From UBA695 sp042691655 (GTDB taxonomy: Bacteria; Verrucomicrobiota; Verrucomicrobiia; Chthoniobacterales; Chthoniobacteraceae): a stretch of 64,000 nucleotides of DNA. Both the position numbers and the translations under genes were made by a program. Below the pieces are notes generated by a model. The model was not told the DNA's origin and ran no database searches. It was given only the letters and a program-made list of their open reading frames with translations. The DNA lies in the NCBI GenBank assembly GCA_042691655.1, contig CP170506.1:2852001-2916000 (forward strand), read 5' to 3'. Positions 27,521 through 36,059 of this stretch are shown here, one piece after another. Numbering within the stretch: the first letter of the stretch is position 1; every line of letters begins with the position of its first letter.

Positions 27521-27540
27521 TACTTAAATCGATATAATAA
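27521..27540. promoter_or_regulatory. Candidate operator upstream of the esterase operon
   Basis: TACTTAAATCGATATAATAA surrounds the palindromic core ATCGAT (27528-27533). Read on the other strand it gives ATCGATTTAAGTA, identical over 13 bases to the site at 38292-38304. A third related site precedes the regulator gene itself. It sits just upstream of the chosen start codon. Confidence 0.5.
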
Positions 27541-27620
27541 CAACTCACCTTGAGGGAAAAGGAAAGGCGAATCTGCGAAATGTTTGGGGAAAACTCAGCG
27601 GAGACGCGGTTTGGTCCGCG

Positions 27621-28718
27621 CTATTTTCTATGGTCGAGCGCAATGGGCCCGCTGCTGGCTCGGGCCACGAGATGAGGGCGAATGAGAATCTGCTGGAGCG
27701 CAGCCCGCCGCTTCGGATGGTTGAGGAGATTGTCCAGAACCGCAGTCACAGAATCGCCGTATTCTTTCATCTCATATTCAAGCGCCGTCAACGGTGGATT
27801 CATGAATGCCCCCAAATGCGACAACCCGGCTGACGCCGTTACGCTCACTTTTTGGGGCACGTCGATGCCATGTTCGCGCAAAACCCTCAGGAAAGCCATT
27901 CCGCCCTCGCTCGTGGCGCAATAAAGCGCCGTGAAATCCGGGTGCGGATGGCTGATCCAGCGCGATAGAAATTCGTAGCCCCGGAACAAAGGGTCCTCGC
28001 CAGTTGGGATATTGCAGTTGATGAGGAGTTCATCCAAGTTTTCCTCGCCGAGCTTTTGCATTGCCTTTGTCCATCCTTCCACTGATTTTTCCATCGGCCC
28101 GGTCATAATTCCCGGCACCATGCAGAGGATGCGGCGGTGGCCCAATTCCGCCAAGTGTTCCACGGCGAGCCGCGCTTCGGATTCGGCGTCGGAACAGACC
28201 CAGCTTGTCGGCGGATCGGCGAGGGTTTCCTGCGCAATCACTATTGGCAATCTTGGTTTTTGAAGCGCCCGGTAAATATGGACCGGCAGAGTCTCGGGGA
28301 CCAGGAGCAAAACGGCTCCGTCCTTGCCGTCGACGGCCCGCTCCAGATCAAGCCCGTTTAACGTCCGGTAATACGTTTGCGAAAAAAGCCAGTCGCGCTT
28401 TCGGCCAGCTTCCACCGTCGAGCGGCAAATTTCCTCGATGACCCGCGAAGGATAATCGGGGCGGATCAGCGCGATGCGATGCGTGGCAGGGTCCATGATC
28501 TCGGCCACCACGAGCCGCTGCTTCCCAAGCGGACGATTAACCAAGCCTTCCCGGCGCAAAATGCCAATAGCCCGGTCAACCGTGGCCTGCGAAGCATCAA
28601 ACTCCTGTTTCAACTCGGAAACCGTGGGAAGCTGGTCCCCCGGGCTTAGCGTCTTGATCCGCTGACGCAAGACCTTGGTGATGTGGAAATGTTTTGTCTT
28701 GGAAAGAGTCTGAGGCAT
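27621..28718 (-). CDS. GntR/LacI-hybrid transcriptional regulator (AraR-like)
   Basis: 365 residues. Residues 10-75 form a GntR winged helix (VLRQRIKTLSPGDQLPTVSE, ATVDRAIGILRREGLVNRP). The rest is a LacI/periplasmic-binding-protein effector domain (RIALIRPDYPSR, LGHRRILCMVPG, FTALYCATSEGGMAFLRVL, VTASAGLSHLG). This is the architecture of Bacillus AraR, a repressor released by a sugar. The gene sits between the two operons of the locus. Motifs with an ATCGAT core lie before its own start and before both operons, so it is the likely local, autoregulated controller (inference). Confidence 0.88.
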   Translation of the reverse strand: MPQTLSKTKHFHITKVLRQRIKTLSPGDQLPTVSELKQEFDASQATVDRAIGILRREGLVNRPLGKQRLVVAEIMDPATHRIALIRPDYPSRVIEEICRSTVEAGRKRDWLFSQTYYRTLNGLDLERAVDGKDGAVLLLVPETLPVHIYRALQKPRLPIVIAQETLADPPTSWVCSDAESEARLAVEHLAELGHRRILCMVPGIMTGPMEKSVEGWTKAMQKLGEENLDELLINCNIPTGEDPLFRGYEFLSRWISHPHPDFTALYCATSEGGMAFLRVLREHGIDVPQKVSVTASAGLSHLGAFMNPPLTALEYEMKEYGDSVTAVLDNLLNHPKRRAALQQILIRPHLVARASSGPIALDHRK

Positions 28719-28732
28719 TTTCGTGCGATCCT

Positions 28733-28748
28733 GTTATATCGATATTGT
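28733..28748. promoter_or_regulatory. Candidate autoregulatory operator of the GntR/LacI regulator
   Basis: GTTATATCGATATTGT contains the perfect 10-base palindrome ATATCGATAT (28736-28745), about 18 bases before the regulator start. The same core occurs at 27528 and 38292. Confidence 0.5.
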
Positions 28749-28830
28749 AGTGCCTTCTTTGCCCTAGGGCGAGGCATTTTTGCCGTTCACGCCAAATCGT
28801 ATAACCAACCTGCATTACCTGGAAAGTGCG

Positions 28831-31119
28831 CTAATTCCACGAATTTCCACTCCCCGTAATCCGATAATCCGGGGCGTTGTTTTTTAAGACTTCATATCCC
28901 GTGTTGATCTGCTCCACCCGGTTCCCGTTAAACACCCCTGAGCCGTTGACCTTCGGATCAACCGATATGCCGTCTTCTCCGGGGTGGATGATTTCGTTGC
29001 GCTCAAAGGTAATCTGCTGATCCCACGTCCCGGTGAGGTGGATGCCACGGAATACCGGATCTAGCACGAAGTTGTCCTGAATCAAAACATTGCTGATTTT
29101 CGCGCTGCCCGGGTAAATCCAGATGGCTCCCCGGTGTTGTTTACCGGAGTTGCCCCCGCCGCGCGCAATAAAGTTGCGGCGCACTACCGCGCCCGTGACC
29201 GGATGCATCGGGTAAGACCCCGGGAGGTTGATGGTGAAACAGCCCGTCATGGAATTGTCCTCCAGATCGTTGTATTCGATAACGTGGCCGTAGCCGCCCG
29301 CGAGGTCGCAATTATGCCCAACCCAAATGGCCAGCGCCGTATTGTAGCGCATCGTGATGTCGTGGGTTACTTCGTTACGGGATATCTCCGATAAAATCGC
29401 CAAGCCGTCATCGCCATTTCCACGGATGTGGTTGTTTTCAACCAAGCAGTCGCTAGAACCGGCGTTGATATTGATGGCATCCGCATACGTGCTGCGGATA
29501 CGGCAGTTTTGGATTGTACCGCTTAAAGCATGGCTCATCCAAAAGCCCGTGTTGGTATGCTCGATCCAAACATTTTCCACTTTCCAATGCGTGGGTGAAC
29601 CGGCCCACTCCGGCGGTTTGCCGCCCGCAGTAAACGGTTTGGCCCCTTTTTGCCGAATATCGTTGAAGGGAACATCGAGATAAAGATCCCGCACTTCGGT
29701 CCCCTCGCCCATCAGCGTGAACCCCATCTTGCCACCCCAGTCTACCGGCGCATTTCCTTCAACCGTGCCGATCAGCTTCGTATACCACATTCCCGCCCCC
29801 TGCACTTTGACGCCATCAAGAACAAACTTTGCGCTGTGATTATAAGTACCCGATGGAATCCAGACGGTCTTGTTCGCCGTCTTGGCATCGGCGATGCAAT
29901 GGGTGATCGCCTCGGTGCAATCCGTCTTTCCGTCGCCGAGGGCCCCGTAATCAGTGATCGATAAGTAGGTCCCCTTCGCGGGTGGAGGCAGCGGTCCCGC
30001 AACCTCTTCAAGATCCACAAGATCGATGCGGTAATATTCCGCGTCATCGCTCTCGTCTCGTTGAAGCCTAAGCTTGTCCCCGGCCTTAATGCCCCCGGTG
30101 ATAAAATAGTGCGATTCATCCCAGAAGATTTGCGGCCTGCCTTTGGCGGGGTCATTGGAAGCGCTTCCTTTCAGATCGAGGTAGTTCCAGTTATGGAACG
30201 ACGAAAGCGTAAGGGCCTGCCGCTTCTTGCCATTCACATACAAGCTCAATGAAGCGTTGTTTCCGCCACCATGCTCCGCGTCGGGAATACAATGGCGGAC
30301 CACGATAGTGTTGGCCTCATCCTTGCTGGTAAATTCCACGTACTGGCCGGTGGCCTCCAAGCTGACGTAACCGCGGTGGGAGGCTTCCATTTCCGGCGTC
30401 AGTTCCAGCCCGAGCGGAGCGCCTTGCATCCGAACCACCCGGCCGGTGGTCTGATTGTCAGTGGCTTCCGCTTCATAGGTAATAAACGGCACCGCAGCAC
30501 CACCGGGCACCGAAACGCCAACCCCTTCCAACGCCGCCGATTCCCCTCCGATGAGCAGGGTTGAGAAACTCTCAAACGTGGAATCATGAGCCTTTCCAAG
30601 CAGACGTCCATTAACTGAAATCTGCAACTCATGCGAATCGATATTCCATGTCAGCCGCACGCTTTTCGGCTTGAGGTCGCTGGGAATTTCAATGGTCCCC
30701 AATTCGGAGTCCCCACCCGAGAAAGCCTCCTCAAATTTGCACAAACGGATCGTGCTGCCCGATTGGCAAATCACGCCATAACCGCGCATTCCCGTTTCAT
30801 CGAAGAGCCCCGCGCGATATACCTTCGTTGCTTTCGCATCCCAGTCCACCGTCAGTTGAAAATCGGTGGTCAACGTGCGCCCCAGGCGCGTACCGACGAC
30901 TCCACCATTGAGTATTACCCGGCGGGGCCCAGCCTTTATCGGCGCGTCACCGCGGGCAAGGTACCACGTGCCACTCATCGGGTTCGCCCCCTGGCTCCAG
31001 CCGGAATAGGAAAATTCGTCGGCCAAAACCGGGATGGTGCCTTGCGACCACGCCGTGCAGACCGCTGCCAGCATCGCCACAACGGCAGTGCCTATTGTCA
31101 GATTTTTATCAATACTCAT
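28831..31119 (-). CDS. Secreted right-handed beta-helix polysaccharide hydrolase, GH87-like
   Basis: 762 residues with a signal peptide (LTIGTAVVAMLAAVCTAWSQG). A concanavalin-like domain comes first (to about residue 210). Then comes a CBM35-like module beginning FITYEAEATDN and ending YYRIDLVDLEE. From about residue 390 there is a pectate-lyase-fold domain opening with ITDYGALGDGKTDCTEAI and running through many beta-helix coils (NCRIRSTYADAININAG, ENNHIRGNGDDGLAIL). The combination resembles alpha-1,3-glucanases/mycodextranases of GH87, but a polygalacturonase-like or lyase activity cannot be excluded. Last gene of the operon headed by the autotransporter protein; its start overlaps the previous stop by 4 bases. 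Confidence 0.7.
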   Translation of the reverse strand: MSIDKNLTIGTAVVAMLAAVCTAWSQGTIPVLADEFSYSGWSQGANPMSGTWYLARGDAPIKAGPRRVILNGGVVGTRLGRTLTTDFQLTVDWDAKATKVYRAGLFDETGMRGYGVICQSGSTIRLCKFEEAFSGGDSELGTIEIPSDLKPKSVRLTWNIDSHELQISVNGRLLGKAHDSTFESFSTLLIGGESAALEGVGVSVPGGAAVPFITYEAEATDNQTTGRVVRMQGAPLGLELTPEMEASHRGYVSLEATGQYVEFTSKDEANTIVVRHCIPDAEHGGGNNASLSLYVNGKKRQALTLSSFHNWNYLDLKGSASNDPAKGRPQIFWDESHYFITGGIKAGDKLRLQRDESDDAEYYRIDLVDLEEVAGPLPPPAKGTYLSITDYGALGDGKTDCTEAITHCIADAKTANKTVWIPSGTYNHSAKFVLDGVKVQGAGMWYTKLIGTVEGNAPVDWGGKMGFTLMGEGTEVRDLYLDVPFNDIRQKGAKPFTAGGKPPEWAGSPTHWKVENVWIEHTNTGFWMSHALSGTIQNCRIRSTYADAININAGSSDCLVENNHIRGNGDDGLAILSEISRNEVTHDITMRYNTALAIWVGHNCDLAGGYGHVIEYNDLEDNSMTGCFTINLPGSYPMHPVTGAVVRRNFIARGGGNSGKQHRGAIWIYPGSAKISNVLIQDNFVLDPVFRGIHLTGTWDQQITFERNEIIHPGEDGISVDPKVNGSGVFNGNRVEQINTGYEVLKNNAPDYRITGSGNSWN

Positions 31120-33173
31120 GGGTGTGGAACATCATTGGGATCAAAGGAAAATTCGGATACAAGAGCCGCCCGGGTCATCGAGGCGCCAACTCCCACCTCA
31201 AGGCGTAATTGCAGCACCGGGAAGGGGCAAAACGAATTTGCGCCCCCAGGCGAACGCTCACCGGCAGAAATTGGTTCCACCTCAAATTTCCAAGCGGTAC
31301 GCAGCGGCGGCAGCGGTACGACCTGTGGCATTTCCGTCGTAAGGAACCGGAAACCGTCAGGGCTTTCAACGGCCTCAGGCCGAAGGGAAACCGTCACGCA
31401 GGCACCTCCATTTTTCCAACGCAAAGCCTCCGGCCAGCCCTCGCCCTGTTCATGCGTTAGCAGCGTACGCCACGTTCCGTTCCGGCAAATTTCCGGCGAT
31501 AGAACCGACGGGATGGCCAGCACAAACGCAGCCCGCTTAATTGCATTTCCTCGAGGACATTTAAACCCCCAGGTTGAGGAAAACCGATCGGGCCAATAAG
31601 CGCTATTGACGAAAAAGCGAATCCCGTCGCGGCGAAGAAATTTGGACCACAAAACCTCCGTCGGGTTCTCGTCCACCACGCTACAATGCGGGGCTTCATA
31701 GTCCTGAAATGTATCTGTGCCGAGTAGCTTCCCGTCCGATGTTTTGACCGACATGGCAACCTCGTCTCCAAACGAAGTGGAACAACTGCGCCAGGTTTCG
31801 CCGCCGGTACCCTCCAGTTCCACATGCCAGAGCCCATCAGGATCGACGGAAGTGGCATACAGGAGGTTGCTTTCCGAGAAGAGCGTGGCCAGAGGCGAAC
31901 CGCCATGGATGCAACCGAGATTGCGGCTGTCGAACGGAACGCCGCAAAGCGTTGTCGCACCCACAAAACTCGTTTCGTAGCGCGGCGTGCTGACCCTAAG
32001 CCAGTGATGCCCCCAAGCGTAACTGCAATAAGCCGGGGGTTCAACCGATGGCATTTCATCAAGCCCATACTCGAAGAGCCCGCGGGCCAGGAAGCTATAG
32101 AAACGGGCTCCGAGCAGAGCCGGAAACTGGCTTTCCACGGTGATGTGGTGCCCGTAAGGAAACTGTTCCGGCAGCCCAGTGGCCTTGAATTGCGGCGCTC
32201 GTGCCACGAAATCCGCATAGCGGTCTACGTACCATCGGAACCATCCGGCAGCTTCGTTGCCCAGCCCGAGCCGAGCCGCAAGTCCCGCCGCCTCCACCGG
32301 GATGGTTTCCACGAGACAACCGCCAAACCATGCCCGATGAACGCCATAGCCATCCACATCGCTCGCCGTGTGCCCGGCGCGGGAAAGGTTCCGCAACAAC
32401 CCCATCGCGTAACGGTGGCAAAACTCATCTCCCTCCGGGGTTTGTTGAATCACCCCATCCTTCAACCCGTGCAAGTAGACAAAGAGCAGCCCTTGCGCCT
32501 CGGTGCAGTAATACGTCGGCGTATGGGTGTTCGTGGCATATTCCACCGTGGAGCCAGTATAGCAGGCGTAGTTCCACGTATAGTCCGGCCGCAAGCTCGG
32601 CTGACTATACACAATGACATTGCGATAAGCACTGAGGCCGTTTTCCCAGAGCCGCCAAAACGCTTGCCGGTAAAAGTCCCCGCCGACTACGCGCCAAGCC
32701 CAATACCACGCTCGCAATTCAAAGCGGAGTTGCTGCGTTTTGCCGGAGATCCCCGAAGGAATCCGCACCGCCGGATGCTGCCGGACGATCCGCTCAATGG
32801 CTTGCGCCCCCGCAGCGATCAATTCGGCCCCAACTCCCAGCTTGGTACCATAGTAGCAAAACGTTCCCAGCGCATCGGCCACCGAACACGCAGCAGCCGG
32901 GTGGTCGCCAATGACTCCATTCGGCTCATCCAGGTAGCCGTCCGGTCGCACGGCATCCGCCAAACGCCGCGCCAAAGCCGATGCGCGGGCAACGTGTTCA
33001 GCCCCGCCGCCCATCAACGCCCGGTAAACATGGTAGACAAGCAAATGCTGCTGAATCCCGCTAACAGCAGCCTCACGGGTCTGCGGGTCAACATAGTACC
33101 CCGCCTCCTCCCAGTTCTTCTTCAGCATAAAGGCGAAGCCGGGACTATCCAAAAATGAAATAAGATCTGGCAT
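31116..33173 (-). CDS. Large protein of unknown function in glycan locus, alpha-toroid-like
   Basis: 685 residues from ATG 33173, which avoids overlap with the upstream gene; an upstream start at 33248 would give 710. There is no signal peptide. The first two thirds are helical with many aromatic and His residues (ELRAWYWAWRVVGGDFYRQAFWRLW, YTWNYACYTG, VDGYGVHRAWFGG), like (alpha/alpha)-barrel glycosidases or lyases. The last third looks like a beta-sandwich. I do not recognise a named family. Its place between a GH65-like enzyme and a beta-helix hydrolase suggests a carbohydrate-active enzyme. Its stop overlaps the next start (ATGA-type). Confidence 0.7.
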   Translation of the reverse strand: MPDLISFLDSPGFAFMLKKNWEEAGYYVDPQTREAAVSGIQQHLLVYHVYRALMGGGAEHVARASALARRLADAVRPDGYLDEPNGVIGDHPAAACSVADALGTFCYYGTKLGVGAELIAAGAQAIERIVRQHPAVRIPSGISGKTQQLRFELRAWYWAWRVVGGDFYRQAFWRLWENGLSAYRNVIVYSQPSLRPDYTWNYACYTGSTVEYATNTHTPTYYCTEAQGLLFVYLHGLKDGVIQQTPEGDEFCHRYAMGLLRNLSRAGHTASDVDGYGVHRAWFGGCLVETIPVEAAGLAARLGLGNEAAGWFRWYVDRYADFVARAPQFKATGLPEQFPYGHHITVESQFPALLGARFYSFLARGLFEYGLDEMPSVEPPAYCSYAWGHHWLRVSTPRYETSFVGATTLCGVPFDSRNLGCIHGGSPLATLFSESNLLYATSVDPDGLWHVELEGTGGETWRSCSTSFGDEVAMSVKTSDGKLLGTDTFQDYEAPHCSVVDENPTEVLWSKFLRRDGIRFFVNSAYWPDRFSSTWGFKCPRGNAIKRAAFVLAIPSVLSPEICRNGTWRTLLTHEQGEGWPEALRWKNGGACVTVSLRPEAVESPDGFRFLTTEMPQVVPLPPLRTAWKFEVEPISAGERSPGGANSFCPFPVLQLRLEVGVGASMTRAALVSEFSFDPNDVPHP

Positions 33174-33198
33174 CAAATGATTGAGTTTAGAAATCGCT

Positions 33199-35166
33199 CT
33201 AAGCCTCCCAGCAGTCCCCGATTTTGGGAACGCAGGAACTCTCTGCAACAGTAGCTCCGTAGTACCCGTAGATCAAGGCCTGCAAGGTTCCGGCGATACC
33301 GGTCAGCATAAAGGAGTTGTCATTGTTGCGGCATTCAAAGGGGATGAAATGAGGCCCCCTGACAAATTCGCGGAAAGTACGGAAAAGGTGTTCAATCCCC
33401 TCCTTCTTCCGACCAAGCCTCATGAAAATGCAGCTCTCAATTTGGGAATTCATCGCCGGGCCGTAGCCCATAATTTTCCGGCTGTAATACTCGACATTTT
33501 TAAGAATTACCTCTTCCGGCGCGCGGTAGTCCAGGGGGTAAAAGGAGAGAATCAAATCGGCCTGTTTGATCCCGTCACCCGCATAGCCGGTATATTCCGG
33601 AAAAATCCCCTCCCCGTCGGCAGGCGGCAACCGGAGCCCTGCCTCGACCTTGCTCCAGTCTTCATCGGGGGATTGCCGCAAAATTTCCGCGGATGCAAGG
33701 GCCGCCCGCATTACCTGCTTAATGCCCCATACCGTTGTAAAGTGATCGTCGCACGCGCCCTGCCAGTGTTCTGTCAACGCTTCGTCAGGTCCAATGACAT
33801 CCTTAAGGCGATAACGTCCACCGCCTTCCGCCGTCACTCGCGAGCAGTAAAAGCGCGCGATATTGGCGATCAAGGGCCATGCCATTTTGCGAAGATAATG
33901 TGGATCTTTGGTGAATTGGAAATATTCCCACGCGGAAAGGGCTATCCAGACGCCGAGGTGGATTTCTTTTTGATACTCCGGTTTGGTTTGGTCTGCGCCG
34001 TCTTCCGCGGACATCCACGGGAACCACGCGCCCCGCCAACCATGGGCGGCCGCGTGCAGAAGGGCCGGCTCCAGACAGAGAAAACGATAACGAAGGATCG
34101 GCTCCGCCAGCTTTGGCCACAGCGGCAACAGGGCGCGAAAGATCCAAAAGTCGGCATCCCACAACTGTGTGCCGTGCCATTCGTTCTTCGAAAGGCCGAG
34201 CGCGCCCAGCGGAAGGGCATCCTCCCCAACGCTGCCCAGCAAATAAAACTGGTGTGCTATCACCATCTGCGTTGTCTTTGCGTCAGCGCCCTCGTAAGCC
34301 AAACCTTGTTTCCAGAGTTCCCGCCACACGCTGGCGCTTTGTTCGAAAAGATCTCCCGGCGCGGCTCTCAAGAGATCGGCAAGATCCCGCTGCACCCGCT
34401 CCGCGCAATCGGGCCCCTGGGCTTCGCTATGGATCGAGTGACCCAGGGTAATATCCAAGATGTCGGAGCTGGAGACGAGAGTAAGCTTTGCCATCCCGCC
34501 CTCGATCATTTCTCCTTCAAGATGGGCTCCGGTACCTTTCCAGCACAAGCCTTGGGTGACTTCGCGCTTTTGGACACGAGTGGTGTAGTGGCCGAGCAAA
34601 CAGGGGCGCTTCCCGTGTTCAAAACGAAAATCAAACAGGTCCCCCAAATGGCCTCCGTTGATGCCAAACTCCACGCGGCACGGTTCGCCAAGACCCTGGA
34701 TGCGCAGCGTCAACAAGCCACAATGAGAGCGGTGGCGCAGCAGGGCTAAACGCATGGAGAGATGGAGAGTCTTGCCCGGGAGGTATTCCCAGTCGTCTTC
34801 CAACTCCACGACGCCCCGCAGCAAATCCAGCGTGTTCGTCAACGAGTGTCGGCCCTGCTCGGGCGTATAGAGGAGGCCGCCTACCCTGATGTCCAAGTGC
34901 AACCACGTGGGGAGTTCCAATTGCCGGGCGTCATCAAAGATAAACTTCGAGTACATCTTCAATGGAGGTTCATTCCACGAAGCCACGATCAATCCCCCAA
35001 AGCGAATTCCAAGCAATCCACTCCCGATATAGGGACGAATCCAGTTTCCCAATCCGGACTCGTCTACGGAGATTCTCCATAGTGTTTGGTTTCCGACGGA
35101 AAACAAGGCTTTGCGTTCCGATGTCAGCCGGTTATCGCCTGCCTGCGGTGCACGATTACTATTCAT
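33199..35166 (-). CDS. GH65-family-like glycoside hydrolase or phosphorylase
   Basis: 655 residues from ATG 35166, preferred to 35280 because the latter would overlap the esterase gene by 88 bases. GH65 landmarks: WHGTQLWDADFW (family pattern GHxFWDTE), KDVIGPDEAL with the general acid Glu near residue 462 (family DVIGPDEYH), and KQADLILSF (KQADV). The family includes maltose, kojibiose, nigerose and trehalose phosphorylases and acid trehalases, all acting on alpha-glucosides. The usual phosphate-binding residues cannot be judged by eye. No signal peptide, so a cytoplasmic role on imported disaccharide is inferred. Confidence 0.78.
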   Translation of the reverse strand: MNSNRAPQAGDNRLTSERKALFSVGNQTLWRISVDESGLGNWIRPYIGSGLLGIRFGGLIVASWNEPPLKMYSKFIFDDARQLELPTWLHLDIRVGGLLYTPEQGRHSLTNTLDLLRGVVELEDDWEYLPGKTLHLSMRLALLRHRSHCGLLTLRIQGLGEPCRVEFGINGGHLGDLFDFRFEHGKRPCLLGHYTTRVQKREVTQGLCWKGTGAHLEGEMIEGGMAKLTLVSSSDILDITLGHSIHSEAQGPDCAERVQRDLADLLRAAPGDLFEQSASVWRELWKQGLAYEGADAKTTQMVIAHQFYLLGSVGEDALPLGALGLSKNEWHGTQLWDADFWIFRALLPLWPKLAEPILRYRFLCLEPALLHAAAHGWRGAWFPWMSAEDGADQTKPEYQKEIHLGVWIALSAWEYFQFTKDPHYLRKMAWPLIANIARFYCSRVTAEGGGRYRLKDVIGPDEALTEHWQGACDDHFTTVWGIKQVMRAALASAEILRQSPDEDWSKVEAGLRLPPADGEGIFPEYTGYAGDGIKQADLILSFYPLDYRAPEEVILKNVEYYSRKIMGYGPAMNSQIESCIFMRLGRKKEGIEHLFRTFREFVRGPHFIPFECRNNDNSFMLTGIAGTLQALIYGYYGATVAESSCVPKIGDCWEA

Positions 35167-35192
35167 AAGGCGCAATGGCTTGAGCAAGGAGG

Positions 35193-36053
35193 CTAAAGCG
35201 TTGGGGCCGCTTTGGACTTCGCAAAGAAGGCGTGGAAAAATGCCAGCTGGTCGGGAATCGCGCTTTTCCAATAGGTCCAATCATGTCGGCCAGGGTTTTC
35301 AAGATATTCGTGTTCGACCCCGTCCTTGAGCAATAACTGGTGGGCAGCTTGGTTTACTTTAAGGAAGCCGTCATCCGTTCCACACTCGATCATGATGGAC
35401 AGATCCTTGTCTTTGAGACTTCTCAAATTTTCCATCACGGACAATTCGTTCCACCGATCCGGAAATTCATCGATTGAGCCAATCCATTGCACCAAACTAG
35501 GCCCAAGTTGCGGATTTTTTTCAAAGAGACGGATGTCCAAAACACCGCTCATGCTGCCCGCCGCGCCAAACACATCCCGGTGCCGCATCGCCAGCAACAG
35601 CGCCCCGTGTCCACCCATGCTCTGCCCTGTGATGGCCCGCCCCCGCGGCTCGGCAATCGTCCGATAATTCTTGTCAACGTATTGCACCACTTCCTTCGCC
35701 ACATGGGTTTCGTAGCGGCAGGCTGGATTGATGGGCGAATCGAAATACCAGCTATCCTTCCCGCCATCGGGGCAAACTATCATAAGCTGATATCGGTCCG
35801 CCAACTCCCGGAGCGGCGCCGCGCCCCCCCAATGGCCGTAAGCTCCGCTCTTCCCGTGCAACAAATAGACCACTGGATAGCGCGTAGATGCCTGGGCATA
35901 CGAATCCGGGGTTATTACAAGCGCGGGGATGGTCTTGCCCATTGATTCGCTGGGAATCTGCCGGGTATCGACCTTTGCCGCCCGAGCAACCGACAGAGAC
36001 AGCAACGTGACGAAGAAAATGAGAGTGGAACGCATGGGGGGTACCGTGAACAT
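35193..36053 (-). CDS. Secreted alpha/beta-hydrolase esterase (esterase D/FrmB type)
   Basis: 286 residues; start ATG 36053, with ATG 36035 as an equally good alternative before the signal peptide (STLIFFVTLLSLSVARAA). The esterase fold is clear: YPVVYLLHGKSGAYGHWGG (oxyanion region), ITGQSMGGHGALLLA with nucleophile Ser, an acid in IMIECGTDDGF and the His in NPGRHDWTYW. Such secreted esterases remove acetyl or feruloyl groups from polysaccharides. It begins 6 bases after the autotransporter-protein gene and precedes the GH65-like gene, so all are one operon. Confidence 0.88.
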   Translation of the reverse strand: MFTVPPMRSTLIFFVTLLSLSVARAAKVDTRQIPSESMGKTIPALVITPDSYAQASTRYPVVYLLHGKSGAYGHWGGAAPLRELADRYQLMIVCPDGGKDSWYFDSPINPACRYETHVAKEVVQYVDKNYRTIAEPRGRAITGQSMGGHGALLLAMRHRDVFGAAGSMSGVLDIRLFEKNPQLGPSLVQWIGSIDEFPDRWNELSVMENLRSLKDKDLSIMIECGTDDGFLKVNQAAHQLLLKDGVEHEYLENPGRHDWTYWKSAIPDQLAFFHAFFAKSKAAPTL

Positions 36054-36059
36054 AAATGA

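Noticed and set aside
31824..33158. 444-codon open frame on the plus strand
   Set aside because: Antisense to the unknown enzyme gene at 31116-33173; Arg/His/Pro-rich composition with no motif, typical of a shadow frame in GC-rich coding DNA.
33181..34749. 522-codon open frame on the plus strand
   Set aside because: Antisense to the GH65-like gene, whose catalytic motifs are clear; no motif of its own.
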